A stretch of DNA of 64,000 nt from contig VGSG01000009.1 in the NCBI GenBank assembly GCA_016875095.1, positions 1 to 64,000 of the forward strand, written 5' to 3'. How positions within the stretch are numbered: the first letter of the stretch is position 1; each line of letters opens with the position of its first letter. Position numbers and translations under genes: made by a program. The notes beneath the pieces are model-generated. The model saw only the letters and a list, made by a program, of their open reading frames with translations. It searched no databases and was not told the DNA's origin. Source of the stretch: Deltaproteobacteria bacterium (GTDB lineage: Bacteria > Desulfobacterota > Desulfomonilia > Desulfomonilales > Desulfomonilaceae). Positions 16,449 through 24,894 of the stretch are shown in pieces.

Positions 16449-18032
16449 ATGGAAGAGACGCGCTTCAAGTTGACGTACGCGACTATGTTCGACCCTCCCG
16501 ATATACTCCATACGCGGTTTGAAGCCGCATTGGCAAAGGTGAGAGCCGATCTCGGCAAAGAACACGCCATGATCGTCGCGGGCAAGGATAGATACTCGGC
16601 TCAGAAGTTCAACGAGACGTCGCCTGCCGACACCGACGTGGTCCTCGGCATCTTCCAACAGGGCACGGCGCAGGGTGCTCTGGACGCGGTGGAGACTGCG
16701 CGCCGGGCCTTTGCTGAGTGGAGCGGCGCGCGATGGCAAGATCGCGTGACCCTACTCCGAAAGGCCGCAGCGCTCGTGGAGGAGCGGATCTTCGACATCA
16801 GCGCGGCCATGGCTCTGTCGGTAGGCAAGAACCGAATGGAGTCCCTCGGCGAGGTCGCTGAAACAGCGGATCTGATCAACTATGCCTGCGATCAGATAGA
16901 GCAAAATGACGGCTTTGTGAAAGAAATGGGTCAGGACCCCATCAAGAACTGTGTTTCCAGGAACCTATCCGTGCTGCGACCGCATGGCGCCTGGTTGATC
17001 ATCAGTCCGTTCAATTTTCCCATAGCGCTCACGGGTGGCCCTGCGGCAGCCGCTCTCGTCACTGGAAACACGGTGATCATCAAACCGCCTTCCGATGCTC
17101 CGTGGACTGTTCGACTCCTTGCTGACTGCTTTCAGGACGCGGGTCTGCCGGACGGGGTTGTCAACTTTGTGACCGGCTCGGGCTCTACGGTGGGAGAGGC
17201 GCTGATATCAAGCTCGGATGTGGATGGTGTCACCTTTACCGGGTCTTACGAAGTGGGTATGAAGATCTTTCAGGAGCGGGCCCGACTGAATTACGCGCGT
17301 CCCGTGATCCTGGAGATGGGCGGCAAGAACCCCACCATAGTTTCGCGCAACGCGGACCTGGAAATCGCCGCGCTGGGGACCATGCGGTCCGCATTCGGCC
17401 TGCAAGGCCAGAAATGCTCGGCATGTAGCCGGGTCTATATTGAAGAGCCGGTGTACGATGACTTCGTCAGTCGCCTGGTGGACCTAACCGGCAAGATCGT
17501 AGTGGGCGATCCAACGCAAAAGCACGTGTACATGGGACCAGTGATCAACCGGACGGCGTTCGATCGATACAGGGCTTGTGTGAAGGAATTGTCCGCGGCC
17601 GGCAAAGTATTCAGCGGCGGTCAGGCGCTCGATTCAGGAGAGTATGCCAGAGGCTATTTTTGTTCACCGACAATCGTGGCGGATGTTCCTCGCGATCATC
17701 GGCTCTGGATAGAGGAAATGTTTGTGCCCATCTTGATGGTGAGCACAGTCGCGGACCTTTCCGAAGCGATGGAGCAGGCGAATCAGAGCACATTCGGCCT
17801 CACCGCTGGATTCTACGGTTCTCCTGAAGAGGCGGATTGGTTTTTCACCAATATCCGTGCAGGAGTCGCGTACGCCAACAGGTTGGTGGGAGCAACCACC
17901 GGAGCTTGGCCGGGGTTCCAGCCTTTCGGGGGATGGAAAGGCTCCGGCGCGTCCGGGAAGAACGCGGGCGGCCATTACTATCTTCCGTTGTACCTGCGAG
18001 AGCAAATACAGAGTCGAATGATCCGACAATAA
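16449..18032 (+). CDS. Aldehyde dehydrogenase, P5C-dehydrogenase (PruA/RocA) type
   Basis: 527 residues, the length of 1-pyrroline-5-carboxylate (glutamate semialdehyde) dehydrogenases. The family start (FNETSPADTDVVLGIFQQ region near 56-73) is present. Catalytic features are LEMGGKNPTIV with the general-base Glu and FGLQGQKCSACSRVYIEE with the nucleophile Cys. The cofactor region FTGSYEVG and the oligomer stretch PFGGWKGSGASGK are also intact. It oxidises an amino-acid semialdehyde to the acid with NAD(P)+. AGGAGG at 16432-16437 lies 11 bp before the ATG. It faces the livK operon divergently and may handle an aldehyde from it; the true substrate need not be P5C. Confidence 0.85.
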   Translation: MEETRFKLTYATMFDPPDILHTRFEAALAKVRADLGKEHAMIVAGKDRYSAQKFNETSPADTDVVLGIFQQGTAQGALDAVETARRAFAEWSGARWQDRVTLLRKAAALVEERIFDISAAMALSVGKNRMESLGEVAETADLINYACDQIEQNDGFVKEMGQDPIKNCVSRNLSVLRPHGAWLIISPFNFPIALTGGPAAAALVTGNTVIIKPPSDAPWTVRLLADCFQDAGLPDGVVNFVTGSGSTVGEALISSSDVDGVTFTGSYEVGMKIFQERARLNYARPVILEMGGKNPTIVSRNADLEIAALGTMRSAFGLQGQKCSACSRVYIEEPVYDDFVSRLVDLTGKIVVGDPTQKHVYMGPVINRTAFDRYRACVKELSAAGKVFSGGQALDSGEYARGYFCSPTIVADVPRDHRLWIEEMFVPILMVSTVADLSEAMEQANQSTFGLTAGFYGSPEEADWFFTNIRAGVAYANRLVGATTGAWPGFQPFGGWKGSGASGKNAGGHYYLPLYLREQIQSRMIRQ

Positions 18033-18154
18033 GCAAAGGTTGCGGAACGTCGGATAATCGCTTTCTTGATGGCGCATTAGTATGATCTCAAGAGGGAGAC
18101 CAAATCAGTCGGCCGATATGGTATCATTGGAGGGCGGTGAGGGAGGTGTAGGCC

Positions 18155-19222
18155 ATGACAAAAGTAATGATCCATCCCGCTACGTACGAGAATGTCCGCC
18201 AGGCTGTTGACCGAGCCTTTGAGATCTTCCCGGTGGATGTTCAGGGCAAGAAGGCGCTGATAAAGCCCAATGTGCTCCGGGCTTCGCAGGCGTCAGAAGC
18301 TATCGTCACCAATCCTCAAGTTCTTCGCGCTGTTGTGGAAAAAGTGGAAACGCTGCGGCCCGCGTCCCTGATTGTGGGAGATAATCCCGGTCTTTTCAAT
18401 TACGGCGCGAACGAAGAATGTTTCAGAATGACAGGGCTGCTTGAAGCTTCCAAAGGATATTATCTCAACATCGGTAATGATTCGCAGAAGCTTGATTTCA
18501 ACCCGGATTTCATGCCCGCGGTGAGCGTTTCTCGATCCGTGCTGGACGCGGACGTGATCATCAGCCTGCCGAAGTTCAAGACTCACGGCCTGACCGTCAT
18601 GACCGGAGCGATCAAGAACTGTTACGGCTTCTTGCCCGGCGCTCAGAAAGCCAAGTTACACAAGGCCGCGGGCAATCCTGAGCGCTTCCACGAAGTTATC
18701 GTGGATGTGTTCCGGCTCCGACCGCCCGATTTGTTTATTGTAGATGCGGTGGTCGGTATGGAGGGCAACGGTCCTGCTTCTCCTGACCTACGAAACATCG
18801 GCCTGGTGCTCGCGTCCGACAATGCTGTGGCTTTGGATGCAGTTATCGCGACCATGATGGGTTGTGATCCGGCTCGACTGCGATTCCTCCAAAAGGCCAA
18901 GGACGAGGGCCTGGGCGATTACGACCTGAAAAAAATAGAGCTCATCGGTGAACTAAAACCTATACGCGATTTCAAGCTTCCTCCTTTGGGCGGAGAAGCG
19001 ATCATCCGCAACGAGAACATACAAGCCGTCATTCATTCGCGGACCATCTTGCGACCTCAGGTCGAACCTGACCTGTGCACTGCATGCGAAACCTGCGTGG
19101 ATCAGTGCGCGGTATCCGCGTTGTCGATGGACAATGGGCTCCCCGTAGTCGATGCGGACACTTGCATCACGTGCTTCTGTTGCCAAGAGATGTGCCCCGA
19201 AAAGGCGATTACGCTGAAGTAG
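18155..19222 (+). CDS. DUF362 protein with C-terminal 2x[4Fe-4S] ferredoxin domain
   Basis: 355 residues. Residues 1 to about 290 are the DUF362 domain (KKALIKPNVLRA, VGDNPGLFNYG, ADVIISLPKFKTHGLTVMTGAIKN). The end is a bacterial ferredoxin with CTACETCVDQC and CITCFCCQEMC, eight cysteines for two [4Fe-4S] clusters. Such fusions are common in strict anaerobes and are thought to act in electron transfer or cluster handling, but the reaction is not established. A GGAGGTGTAGGCC ribosome site precedes the ATG. It follows the aldehyde dehydrogenase by 122 bp on the same strand and might accept its electrons. Confidence 0.85.
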   Translation: MTKVMIHPATYENVRQAVDRAFEIFPVDVQGKKALIKPNVLRASQASEAIVTNPQVLRAVVEKVETLRPASLIVGDNPGLFNYGANEECFRMTGLLEASKGYYLNIGNDSQKLDFNPDFMPAVSVSRSVLDADVIISLPKFKTHGLTVMTGAIKNCYGFLPGAQKAKLHKAAGNPERFHEVIVDVFRLRPPDLFIVDAVVGMEGNGPASPDLRNIGLVLASDNAVALDAVIATMMGCDPARLRFLQKAKDEGLGDYDLKKIELIGELKPIRDFKLPPLGGEAIIRNENIQAVIHSRTILRPQVEPDLCTACETCVDQCAVSALSMDNGLPVVDADTCITCFCCQEMCPEKAITLK

Positions 19223-19290
19223 CCGATTTGTTCTTTTCCGAAGTGATAGGAAGTCGGTTGGGAGAAGCTTGGACCGGCCGGCCTGACGCT

Positions 19291-19317
19291 GGGCATTGCT
19301 CCACTCTCGCAATGACA
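19291..19317. repeat. Short copy of the TCATTGCGAG/GAAGCAAT repeat
   Basis: GGGCATTGCTCCACTCTCGC followed by AATGACA is, when reverse-complemented, a shorter version of the repeat at 16175-16213 (TCATTGCGAG ... GAGCAATG). It is a dispersed-repeat relic after the DUF362 gene. Confidence 0.45.
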
Positions 19318-19367
19318 CGGCCGCCGGATCCGCCCCAGTGTAAACCTATAGTCAAGAAAAATCAGAG

Positions 19368-19397
19368 TTGACTCAACCGACGACGGTGGGGTATGGT
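19368..19397 (+). promoter_or_regulatory. Candidate promoter for the small TGA-containing gene
   Basis: TTGACT at 19368-19373 and TATGGT at 19392-19397 are 18 bp apart and end 53 bp before the ATG at 19451. The boxes match sigma-70 sites moderately. This suggests that the small gene has its own transcript rather than depending on the DUF362 gene. Confidence 0.4.
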
Positions 19398-19450
19398 CTT
19401 CACCTATTGGAATGGCCGGATTTTGATTTATGACGAAAGGAGAAGACATA

Positions 19451-19720
19451 ATGCTAACCAAATGTGCCACGCTACTTGTTCTTATGGCAGCGGTCGCTTT
19501 CGTGACCGCGCCCTGTATTGCGGAAGCTGCTTGATTTGGCTGTTTCCCCTCCTGGTCAGGAGGAACATCGTACTCAGCCGGCTCCTACTACGGCGGATAC
19601 GGAGCCTACGGATATGCTCCGGGGGTTTACGGTTACAACGTTGTCCCCGGTTCCGTGAAACGAACCGGCAAGTCTACCAAAGCCAAAACCGAGAAACCCA
19701 AGGCCAAGCCCGCGCAATAG
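19451..19720 (+). CDS. Small exported Gly/Tyr-rich protein with in-frame TGA; candidate selenoprotein
   Basis: A perfect ribosome site (AAGGAG, 8 bp spacing) precedes ATG 19451. Codons 1-27 encode a clean signal peptide ending in PCIAEAA. Codon 28 is TGA (19532-19534), then the frame continues without another stop to TAG 19718-19720: FGCFPSWSGG, a Tyr/Gly-rich segment (residues about 40-65, SYYGGYGAYGY) and a Lys-rich tail. If TGA is selenocysteine, the mature protein starts with a U-x-x-C redox motif. A hairpin at 19548-19563 (CCTCCT, loop GGTC, AGGAGG) lies 19 nt after the TGA, the place and loop type expected for a bacterial SECIS. Alternatives: a pseudogene (TGC or TGG mutated to TGA) or only a 27-residue peptide. 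No family recognised. Confidence 0.5.
19548..19563 (+). promoter_or_regulatory. SECIS-like hairpin downstream of in-frame TGA
   Basis: A 6-bp perfect stem CCTCCT/AGGAGG closes a GGTC tetraloop (19554-19557). Bacterial SECIS elements lie in the coding region just after the UGA and need a G-containing apical loop; the fdhF element of E. coli also presents GGUC. The distance from UGA to the loop is 19 nt. The hairpin could also be chance, since the arms encode ordinary Pro-Ser and Gly-Gly codons. Confidence 0.4.
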
Positions 19721-19772
19721 CGAGAGGTGAGGGCAGGGCGCTACGGGGCTGGAGGAAAGTAGATCCGAACTT

Positions 19773-19810
19773 GCGGGAACCCCTTTTTCGTGTGAAAAAG
19801 CGGTTCCCGC
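19773..19810. terminator. Strong bidirectional terminator hairpin
   Basis: GCGGGAACC and GGTTCCCGC pair perfectly, and CTTTTTC and GAAAAAG extend the stem with one C-C mismatch and a GTGT loop. It separates the small exported protein gene (+) from the activase gene (-), the last gene of the large minus-strand cluster. It probably stops transcription from both sides. Confidence 0.75.
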
Positions 19811-19837
19811 ACCCTCGCAAGAAGCGCTATCCATTCC

Positions 19838-20623
19838 TTATTGTGCGTGGGCGCTCATGTCGCGGGCGATAAGGGCTGCGCCCAAGGCGCCCACAATCTG
19901 AGGTTCTTCGGGCACGTTTATCCGTCCGCCCACCTTTTCTCTGATTTTCTCCACGATACCGGTGTTCTTGGCCACACCGCCCGTCATGGTCACTTCCATC
20001 CGTATGCCCACAGCGTCCATCAATGGCGCGAGGCGGTTGCATATGGATTGATGAATTGCATTGAGTATGTCTTCTTTCGGTGTGGCGCGAGCCACCAGTG
20101 AGATGACCTCGGACTCGGCGAATACAGTGCACATGCTGCTAATGGATATGTCACGGGTGGACCTCATTGAGAGCGGGCCCATCCGGTCCAGGCCGATTTC
20201 CAGGGCCCGCGCCATTACTTCCAAGAATCTGCCCGTGCCCGCGGCGCATTTGTCGTTCATGCTGAAATCCGCCACTTTTCCGTCTTGTGAGACGCTGATG
20301 ACCTTGCTGTCCTGGCCGCCGACATCAATTATGGTTTGTGTTGCGGGAAAAAGATGAACAGCTCCCCGCGCATGGCAAGTGATTTCGGTCACGGTTTTGT
20401 CGGCAAAAGGTATACTTACGCGGCCGTAACCGGTAGCCACGGTGAAGTTCACTTCAGATTGAGCGATGCCGCCACTCGCCAAAGCCGCGGCAAATGATTT
20501 CTCACCGGCTGTGCGACTGTTCGCGCCGGTGGATGAAATGTGGTACGAAACCACCGCGCCCGCATGGTCGAGGATCACGGTCTCGGTGCTCAATGAGCCC
20601 ACGTCGATTCCGACGAAATACAT
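19838..20623 (-). CDS. BadF/HgdC-type ATPase, 2-hydroxyacyl-CoA dehydratase activase
   Basis: 261 residues of the ASKHA-fold activase family. The phosphate loops are FVGIDVGSLSTETVILD at 3-19 and IDVGGQDSK. The two cysteines that hold the shared [4Fe-4S] cluster of the homodimer are seen in NDKCAAGTGRF and SSMCTVFAESEV. It hydrolyses ATP to push one electron into the dehydratase, starting its radical cycle. The gene is 7 bp after a CoA ligase and in one cluster with both dehydratase subunits. Only one such ATPase is present, which argues for a dehydratase activase rather than the paired ATPases of a benzoyl-CoA reductase. Confidence 0.9.
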   Translation of the reverse strand: MYFVGIDVGSLSTETVILDHAGAVVSYHISSTGANSRTAGEKSFAAALASGGIAQSEVNFTVATGYGRVSIPFADKTVTEITCHARGAVHLFPATQTIIDVGGQDSKVISVSQDGKVADFSMNDKCAAGTGRFLEVMARALEIGLDRMGPLSMRSTRDISISSMCTVFAESEVISLVARATPKEDILNAIHQSICNRLAPLMDAVGIRMEVTMTGGVAKNTGIVEKIREKVGGRINVPEEPQIVGALGAALIARDMSAHAQ

Positions 20624-20630
20624 TTTCGCG

Positions 20631-22433
20631 TTACCTGGAGTCGTCGTACAACGATTCCAATAAGGGCGCGTACTTATCTTTTATGACCTTGCGCTTAAGC
20701 TTCAACGTGGGCGTAATCTCACCCTGTTCTTGGGAGAACTCACACGGGAGGATCTCAAACTTCTTGATCGTTTCGAAGCGCGCAAGGTCCGTGTTGACCT
20801 TTTCGATTCCTTGGCGGATATGTTCGCGTATTTCCGGGCTGCGCGTCAGTTCCTCGTAAGTCTCATACGTGATTCCTCGGTCTTTCGCCCAAGCGTCGGT
20901 TTCCGCGCGATCGAGGGTGATGAGAGCGATAAGGTAGTTCTTCTTGTCTCCATACACCAGCGGAAGCGATACCAGAGGAATCCTCTTGAGCTGGTTCTCG
21001 ATGTTTTGCGGCGCGATGTTCTTTCCGCCCGAAGTGATGATGAGATCTTTCTTCCTATCGGTGATCACGAGAAAGCCGTCTTCGTCCCATCGGCCCACAT
21101 CGCCTGTGTAACACCACCCGTCTCTCAACACTTCCGCAGTCAGTTCGGGCTTATTATAATAACCCATGAAATTGTTGCCTCGGATAAGAATCTCGCCGTC
21201 GGGCGCGAGCTTCACTTCCACTCCCGCCATGGGTTTGCCCACTGTGCCAAAGCGGCGCTCCTCGAATGTAGTCATGGTCCCGGAAATTGTCTCCGTGAGC
21301 GCATAGAATTCCAGCACATCTATCCCCATACTGTGGATGAACTCTCCTACATCAGCGGAAAGAGGCGCTCCGGCAGACACGGCAAACGTCAGCCTTCCAC
21401 CAAGGAGATTACGGATCTTTTGAAAAACCAACCGATCCGCCACGTTACACTTGAACCTGAGCCACGCGGACATGGGCAAGCGAGCTGTGATCTTTCTGCT
21501 CCTTTCGCGGCCGGCTGCCATGGCCCAATGGAATATTGATCGCTTAAACGGCGAGCCCTTTTCCGCGGCGCCGACAATCCGGTCATACACTTTCTCGAAG
21601 ATGCGAGGAACACTGGTGAAGTACGTAGGTCGGGTTTCCATCATGTTCTGACCCACGGTGTCGATGGATTCGGCTATCGCGAACGGAATGTTCATATAGA
21701 TGTTGTAATAATATCCCGAGACGCGAGGGTAAAGATGTGATATGGGAAGGATCATGAGGGAGAAGTTGGTCTTGGGATCGATCTTGATCAATTCGTGAAT
21801 CGACCAAAGAACAAATGCGATATTCCGGTGGCTGATCATGCAGCCTTTGGGCGGCCCGGTAGTGCCCGAGGTGTATACGATTGTGGCCATGTCATTGATA
21901 TTGATGCCGCTGATGCGACGCCGCAGCTCTTGTTGACTTCCGTCTCTGACGCGTCGGCCCTGTTCAACAAGCTCGGCAAACGTAATGACTCGCCCGTCGT
22001 CTTGTGAGACTGTTCCTTCAATAAGAACGATCTTGGACAGTTTCGGCAATTCGTGGACGTGGAGGAGGATCTTGGCGAGCTGAGTGACATCTTCAACAAC
22101 AGCGAAGGCGCAGCCCGAATCGCTCAGGATGTATGCTGCCTGTTCCGCGGTGTTCGTATGATAGATCGGCACGCCCACCCCGCCGGCGAGCAGCGTCCCC
22201 AGGTCCGCGACGATCCATTCGAGACGATTGAACGACATTATGGCAAGGCGATCCCCGGGTTGCATCCCGATATTGAGCAGGCCGCACGCGAAGGCTTCCG
22301 ACGCTTCCCTCAGCTCCGCCCAGGTCAGGTCGGTGTATTGCCCACCCTTTTCCCGCTTGTGCTTGATGATGGTCTCATCCTGAAACTTACTTGCGTTTTC
22401 TACGAACGCTTCGACGATGGTCTTGTGCGACAT
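20631..22433 (-). CDS. Long-chain-type acyl-CoA ligase (AMP-forming)
   Basis: About 600 residues from ATG 22433 (SHKTIVEAFVENASKF). The AMP-binding P-loop IVYTSGTTGPPKGCMISH, the hinge GDVGRWDEDGFLVITDRKKD and a late Lys (TLKLKRKVIKDKYAPL) are all present. The layout, with the large insertion and VPRIFEKVYDRI, is that of FadD15/long-chain ligases that act on bulky acids. The upstream frame to 22694 is open but resembles nothing and overlaps the preceding gene, so it is not included. It lies between the dehydratase and its activase, and probably activates the acid that this module processes. Confidence 0.88.
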   Translation of the reverse strand: MSHKTIVEAFVENASKFQDETIIKHKREKGGQYTDLTWAELREASEAFACGLLNIGMQPGDRLAIMSFNRLEWIVADLGTLLAGGVGVPIYHTNTAEQAAYILSDSGCAFAVVEDVTQLAKILLHVHELPKLSKIVLIEGTVSQDDGRVITFAELVEQGRRVRDGSQQELRRRISGININDMATIVYTSGTTGPPKGCMISHRNIAFVLWSIHELIKIDPKTNFSLMILPISHLYPRVSGYYYNIYMNIPFAIAESIDTVGQNMMETRPTYFTSVPRIFEKVYDRIVGAAEKGSPFKRSIFHWAMAAGRERSRKITARLPMSAWLRFKCNVADRLVFQKIRNLLGGRLTFAVSAGAPLSADVGEFIHSMGIDVLEFYALTETISGTMTTFEERRFGTVGKPMAGVEVKLAPDGEILIRGNNFMGYYNKPELTAEVLRDGWCYTGDVGRWDEDGFLVITDRKKDLIITSGGKNIAPQNIENQLKRIPLVSLPLVYGDKKNYLIALITLDRAETDAWAKDRGITYETYEELTRSPEIREHIRQGIEKVNTDLARFETIKKFEILPCEFSQEQGEITPTLKLKRKVIKDKYAPLLESLYDDSR

Positions 22434-22488
22434 GGCATTCTCCGACTGCGACAGCGGTCTTAATTCCACACACGGCTTGCGGAGGGCT

Positions 22489-23733
22489 CTAACTCTTCCT
22501 CGCCAGCAGCATCTCCATGAATGCGTCGACTCTTGTCCGGAATTGTTCAACGGAAAAGTTCCGGCTGTCCATATGGTCCGCGTCGATGACAATCGAGGGG
22601 ATGCCAAGCTCAGCCTCGAGCGCCCGTTTGATATCCATCTGGCCCAATGTGATAGGAAGGCACGATTTGTTGCGATGAAGTATTGCCCCATCAATGGAGT
22701 ATTCTTTGCACGCCTTGATCACCATTTCCACCCGCTTGTCCACCGACACGCAGGAAACCATTGGATAAGATTTGAGGCTCTTCAAAGCCAAGGCTTCGAT
22801 GGGACGATTTACGTCCAGGCGCAGGGACCAGGCCGAAGAGTAAGTCTCGGCAACCACGACGCCTCCCATGCCCTCGAAATGGTTGAACAGGCCCATGTTG
22901 TACCACAGCGGTATGTTGTCCCAGAACAGACGTATCTTTTCCTGTTCCAAGACACCAAGCCCTTGCGCGGACTTCTCCTTCACCTCGTCCCTTACGGTGG
23001 TGAGGAAGTCCACCGCGGTCTGCGTTCCCTGACGGGTTACCATGACAAACATGATCCCGATTTCCGCCGCGGAAAACGGGGTCGGTATGCGGCGACGGTA
23101 GGTCATGATCTCGTCCCACAGCTCGCATGAGCGGTCGGAGAGCTTCACCACCTCCTTGAGTCGGTCCTGGTCGAGCTTTCTGCCTGTGGCCTGTGAAAGG
23201 AAATCGATCAAGCGGTGGATTTCAGCGATAGCGTAATCCACGTGATGTTGGCGGATCTCCTCGGTCGGGACCTGCGGCAGGTCCGCGGGGTAGACCTTGG
23301 CGTTGGGGAACCGGCGCTCCAGCGCCTGGAAGATCTTGATCACCGGGACGCAGCCGCCCCCGGGTGAGAGCAGTATATCCGGCTCGGGCAGGCCGCCCAA
23401 AGGCGTTCCTTCTTCCTTCATGAGGCCATGCACGTACCCGATGATGTTTCGCATGTACCCGCACAGGTCACGGGAATAGCCCATGCCTTCCGCAACTTCG
23501 AAGTTTCTTTCCGCGAGTCCGAATGCTGCGCAGATTGGTGACCAGTTCTCAGGAAAGACGGGCTGAATGTCCATGGCATAGAATATTTCAATGGCGCCGT
23601 TCATGGGAGGCATCCAGCCAACAGGCTTTCCCTCAGCCTTTGCTCGGCCGCATTCCACATAGTATTCCGTCACCACCCGGTTCAACTCTTTGGCCGCCCT
23701 AAGCCTCTTTCTGGATTTCCCGGTCTTCTCCAT
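22489..23733 (-). CDS. 2-hydroxyacyl-CoA dehydratase subunit (HgdB/BcrC family)
   Basis: 414 residues of the D-component family. The three cysteines that ligate the [4Fe-4S] cluster are in the usual places: ENWSPICAAFG, SRDLCGYMRN and HRNKSCLPITLGQ. GWMPPMNGAIEIFYAMDIQPVF is the common early stretch. With its partner it removes water from a 2-hydroxyacyl-CoA by a ketyl-radical mechanism after one-electron priming. It starts 7 bp after the partner gene. Family members also reduce aromatic CoA esters, but the single ATPase nearby favours dehydration. Confidence 0.88.
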   Translation of the reverse strand: MEKTGKSRKRLRAAKELNRVVTEYYVECGRAKAEGKPVGWMPPMNGAIEIFYAMDIQPVFPENWSPICAAFGLAERNFEVAEGMGYSRDLCGYMRNIIGYVHGLMKEEGTPLGGLPEPDILLSPGGGCVPVIKIFQALERRFPNAKVYPADLPQVPTEEIRQHHVDYAIAEIHRLIDFLSQATGRKLDQDRLKEVVKLSDRSCELWDEIMTYRRRIPTPFSAAEIGIMFVMVTRQGTQTAVDFLTTVRDEVKEKSAQGLGVLEQEKIRLFWDNIPLWYNMGLFNHFEGMGGVVVAETYSSAWSLRLDVNRPIEALALKSLKSYPMVSCVSVDKRVEMVIKACKEYSIDGAILHRNKSCLPITLGQMDIKRALEAELGIPSIVIDADHMDSRNFSVEQFRTRVDAFMEMLLARKS

Positions 23734-23740
23734 CGTGGTT

Positions 23741-24853
23741 CTACCTCAACATCTCAAAGAAGGCTTCGAGACGCGTCCTCAATTGCCCTTCGTTGACCCC
23801 GGTCTCCTCCATTTCCACCGCGATCGATGGAATCTCTTTTGCCTTGAAGTGTTCCACGAGGCTCGGATGGTCCGCCAAATGTGGAGTGCAGTACTTCTGA
23901 AAGAGGAAAATCACGCCTTGAGCCCCGGACCGCTCCAGAAGATGCTCGATAAACGGCGCCCTGTCCGAAACCCTCGACCTGCACGGACACGGGGCGCGAT
24001 TCATGTACCGGTCTATGAGGCGTTGGATGGGATCCAATCCGAACCCCGACACGGGCTCGAAATTTCGTATGCCCGTGCACAGGTCGTCGGCTACGATCAG
24101 GCCGCCGGACTCCTCGATGAGGTCAAGGATTTTCGGGTCCTCCACAAGGCTGCCGGAAACGAGCACACGCGTCCCGCCGCGTTCCGACGCTACCGAGGGT
24201 CCGGTAATCGGAGCCGAGTCCTCCAGCATCCGTAGGTAATCCTCCGGCGGCGTCATGAAGCCGGCCTGGATGATGGCGAGGAAGTCGCTCGCTTGTATCG
24301 ACAACCTTTCATCGTAGCGGATTTGGTAGAGCTTTAGGATCAAGCGTCTGATTTTGCCGTACAACTCAATTGCATCGGCCAAGCTTTGTTCACTGAATGT
24401 TCCCCCGATTGCTCGGAGCTTCACGGTCAGCGCATCGATCTCGGAAAGGAGGAAGCGTCGGGAAGAGGGTGAGTCACAGTACGGCAATGCGATAGTGTGA
24501 TAGATCTCACCGGGGATGTTTCGTTCCCAGATTCTCACCGCGCCGCAGGCTGCATCGCAGGTATAGCCCTGCACAATACCCGAAAGAAAACCGTACTCGC
24601 CGCTCAATGCCTTATCAAGCGCAGCCCTCATATACGGACAGAGGAAGCTGGGCGCCAAAGTGTCAGCCTTCGTAAGAGTGCGAACGCCTCCCATAACCCT
24701 GACCGGGACAAAACCGGACGCGTGGATCAATTCCACAGGGGTGTACGTGCAGAAGTATCCCAGTATCCTCCGGCCTTGCGCGGCCAAGGTCCGGAGACGT
24801 GGTTCCTGATTCTCGATCGCGTCATGAAAGCGCGCCGCCAACTCGCTCGACAT
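23741..24853 (-). CDS. 2-hydroxyacyl-CoA dehydratase partner subunit
   Basis: 370 residues from ATG 24853, preceded by AAGGAG. The family pattern ILGYFCTYTPVELIHASGFVPVR is near residues 31-53. The cluster cysteines are FLCPYMR, YTCDAACGAVRIWE and FQKYCTPHLADHPSL. It forms the heterodimer with the product of 22489-23733. The pair shares only limited similarity, as is normal for the two subunits. Upstream lies the cytidylate-kinase-like gene (41 bp gap). Confidence 0.88.
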   Translation of the reverse strand: MSSELAARFHDAIENQEPRLRTLAAQGRRILGYFCTYTPVELIHASGFVPVRVMGGVRTLTKADTLAPSFLCPYMRAALDKALSGEYGFLSGIVQGYTCDAACGAVRIWERNIPGEIYHTIALPYCDSPSSRRFLLSEIDALTVKLRAIGGTFSEQSLADAIELYGKIRRLILKLYQIRYDERLSIQASDFLAIIQAGFMTPPEDYLRMLEDSAPITGPSVASERGGTRVLVSGSLVEDPKILDLIEESGGLIVADDLCTGIRNFEPVSGFGLDPIQRLIDRYMNRAPCPCRSRVSDRAPFIEHLLERSGAQGVIFLFQKYCTPHLADHPSLVEHFKAKEIPSIAVEMEETGVNEGQLRTRLEAFFEMLR

Positions 24854-24894
24854 GCGAACTCCTTCAGCCTCAATGCGCACACGCGCTGCTCAAA

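Noticed and set aside
19574-19834. Minus-strand frame of 86 codons across the small exported protein gene and terminator
   Set aside because: It runs through the terminator hairpin and is antisense to the signal-peptide gene; no ribosome site or family.
20631-22694. Longer form of the long-chain ligase beginning at 22694
   Set aside because: The extra 87 residues overlap the end of the dehydratase gene and look non-coding; ATG 22433 matches the normal family start.
19838-24853. Class I benzoyl-CoA reductase (BcrABCD)
   Set aside because: Only one ATPase of the BadF type is present and the two catalytic subunits have the pattern of 2-hydroxyacyl-CoA dehydratases; a class I reductase normally needs two different ATPase subunits.
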